Below, one piece after another: positions 62,135 through 64,000 of a stretch of DNA of 64,000 bases (positions are counted from its first letter, which is position 1; the number at the start of each line of letters is the position of its first letter). Origin of the DNA: Ischnura elegans (Eukaryota > Arthropoda > Insecta > Odonata > Coenagrionidae); contig NC_060258.1 of the NCBI RefSeq assembly GCF_921293095.1, positions 9,934,607 to 9,998,606 of the forward strand, given 5' to 3'. The translations under genes were made by a program, and so were the position numbers. The notes beneath the pieces are model-generated. The model was not told where the DNA came from. It saw only the letters and a list, made by a program, of their open reading frames with translations, and made no database searches.

Positions 62135-64000
62135 ACTACCCTTTACACACATAACAATTGTTGCTATTCGCAAAATATCACACGCGAACGTCAAATTCGT
62201 GTTCGGCGGGTTGCATCTGGTTGGAAGGTTAGGAAAATAGTGGATTCGGTCGTCCCATCCGTAATTGTTGCTAAAATTGTTGCTAACCGTATCTCGGCCG
62301 ATTCAGCACCTTATTCGACCGGAACTCCTCCTATGAAGTATGCTATGCATGCATTTGTTGCTATCATCGTAAAATAGTACCCATTTGTTGCTACTATTGT
62401 TATAAACAATTAAATTGTTGCTATCGTGTTTACAATACCTTGACCCCCATTGTGACCTCCAAAGGTCAACAAATCAACAACACTGATAAATGAACTGCAA
62501 AAATGACTTAAGCACCCTTCAAAACCTATGGTTCGACACGTTGGTTGTCACGATGGCCCAACGCTTACCCCTATGACCTTTGACCTCAGTATTACCCTTG
62601 GAGGTCAAATAGTGGATAAGACGAGTATTTGGACAATACCAGTGACTTGGGCACCCTTTAAAACCCATGGACCGACACCTTTGATGGTATGCTATTATTT
62701 TTGCCACCCTTATGACCTTGAATGTGACCTTACTGGGTCAACGGTTGAATTTTCGTGAACAAACTAAGAATTGACATCTTGGTCAATGAAATTCAGACTT
62801 TTTTCTATCTCGATTTTTTTAACATTGAAACCCCATAAGGCTAATTCAAAATTTTGGTTTGGGCCCACATTGTGAGGTCAAAAGGTCAAAATTGTAAAAT
62901 TTTGCTTGCACTCAACAAAACTTAGGACCTTTCCCCATAAGTATGCCAATTTTCATGAACATAGCTCTACGGAAAGTTACTAAAATTACAGCTCAAAAAT
63001 GACACACGACACTTGGGACAGTCTGTATATGTTTTTCTATATATCTTTTATTCAATGTCAACTCATAATTTCCGGTTTATTATTGGTTAAAAATAGACAA
63101 CTTTTTGAAATCACATTCATCGTTTCAGCCATAAATACACCTGTTAAATTTGAATTATGGGTGCCGCAAATTTTTCGTACCTTTCGGTGTACAATAAAAA
63201 TTACAGATAGAGAAAAGAGTATTCATGAGCGAAGAAGAAGGAATACGTCGTGGAATGTTTGGAAACAAGCTTTCGACTGAAAGATATCAAGCATGCCAAA
63301 ACTATTCGGACGCGCTTCATGCGAAGAATAATTTTCCCCGAAATACCTGAGAAAATGGAATCAAAGCTCGAGGACAGATGAGTATTTCAAAGTGACGTTC
63401 AAAAGCTGGTTGCAGAAGGAATTTTAATTCCCTCCAGTAGCGTATATCAATTATCAATATCTCCCTCTCACATCTACTGAGTGCAAATGATTACCGTGCA
63501 TGAATGCAGTGTCGAAGAATACATGCAGTATGTAAGAATGATCATTAATTAATCCCAATCATCATATTTTTAAAAGTGAAGTTTTATTTCAGGATTTCAT
63601 TCCAGACAAGATGAAATTACGATTAAGTTTAAAATTATAATAAATCAATAAGAAATATCGAACCTATTTCCATAATATTCAAAAATCTACGAACAGATGC
63701 TTTAGGTGCATGAAATGCTATTATTAACGTGATTTGGAATTTTCATTACAGTTATCGATGAAGTACTTTTCCTTCGAATTTCAGTGATATTTAAATCTCT
63801 TTCCTGCGGCTACGAGATGAATAATGAAGCCTTCGGCCAATATAGCATGGAAATGTCTGAGCTGTACTTAGAGCTTCGTGGTTGTATTATATGCTGCCCA
63901 TATGGTACATAAAGTGCTGATACATGGAACAGCAATTGCCAAATAATCCTTTCTTACAGTTGAAGTTTTAACGGAGGAAGCATTGGAGGCAAGGAACATT
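62135..64000. other. Gene-free right end
   Basis: No coding domain is recognised. Between 62440 and 62890 AGGTCA/TGACCT half-sites are frequent (a DR1 at 62574-62586 and a DR2 at 62875-62888). A TTGTTGCTA motif recurs between 62160 and 62430. The rest is AT-rich. Confidence 0.5.

Overview
This is eukaryotic, AT-rich, repeat-dense DNA. Spliced exons with GT/AG borders, (CA)n microsatellite, tRNA-derived SINEs, a Helitron, hAT-type and other TIR elements, a non-LTR retrotransposon and an LDL-receptor class A exon all point to an arthropod, most likely an insect; I cannot name the species. Very little is ordinary host coding sequence: two phase-compatible exons on the minus strand (10921-11224 and 8514-8675, CUB-like then LDLa) are the best host gene candidates.

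The centrepiece is a complete Polinton/Maverick (adintovirus-like) element at 16577-33139. It is 16563 bp long, bounded by ~592-595 bp terminal inverted repeats that are nearly identical, and flanked by a perfect 6-bp target-site duplication (GACACC). It carries a spliced acidic/cysteine-rich gene on the minus strand at the left end, and on the plus strand a 1489-aa protein-primed type DNA polymerase B, an A32-like packaging ATPase, two small conserved structural or accessory proteins, a DD35E integrase with chromodomain, a probable minor capsid protein, a PX-like basic protein, an F54H12.2-like probable major capsid protein, a protein that joins an N-terminal domain of unknown function to a BIR (IAP) domain, an adenain-like cysteine protease, and a right-end gene of unknown function. 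All principal reading frames are open, so the copy looks young and possibly functional.

Three points in this element deserve attention. (1) Three of its genes (polymerase, BIR fusion, right-end gene) share one promoter architecture: TATATA(A/G) with TCACT starting exactly 29 bp downstream; the morphogenesis block has no such promoter, which suggests two expression classes. (2) The seven morphogenesis/integrase genes are packed like a prokaryotic operon, with two ATGA stop-start overlaps. (3) The left-end gene has duplicated exon boundaries and a duplicated C-x-C-x2-C-x2-C motif.

Layout of the rest: 239-2298 TIR transposon; 2736-3578 broken THAP gene; 4931-6951 5'-truncated non-LTR retrotransposon with RNase H; 8514-11224 host exons with a MITE and SINEs between them; 11828-13114 TIR element; 15938-16096 THAP-like ORF just left of the Polinton (its relative recurs inverted at 61832-62134). 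Right of the Polinton: an ~830-bp repeat family (33803-34860 and 41784-42600), a 44-bp perfect palindrome (35268), a hAT-type element with 8-bp TSD (37008-38681), two back-to-back SINEs each with its own perfect TSD (40182-40492, 40529-40840), and a ~4.4-kb low-copy unit present three times (42864-47254; 49855-55888, split by a Helitron at 51737-54146; and inverted 59190-61831) carrying an uncharacterised coiled-coil gene. The stretch 47442-49710 is a TIR transposon with a decayed transposase. The last 1.9 kb has no recognisable gene.
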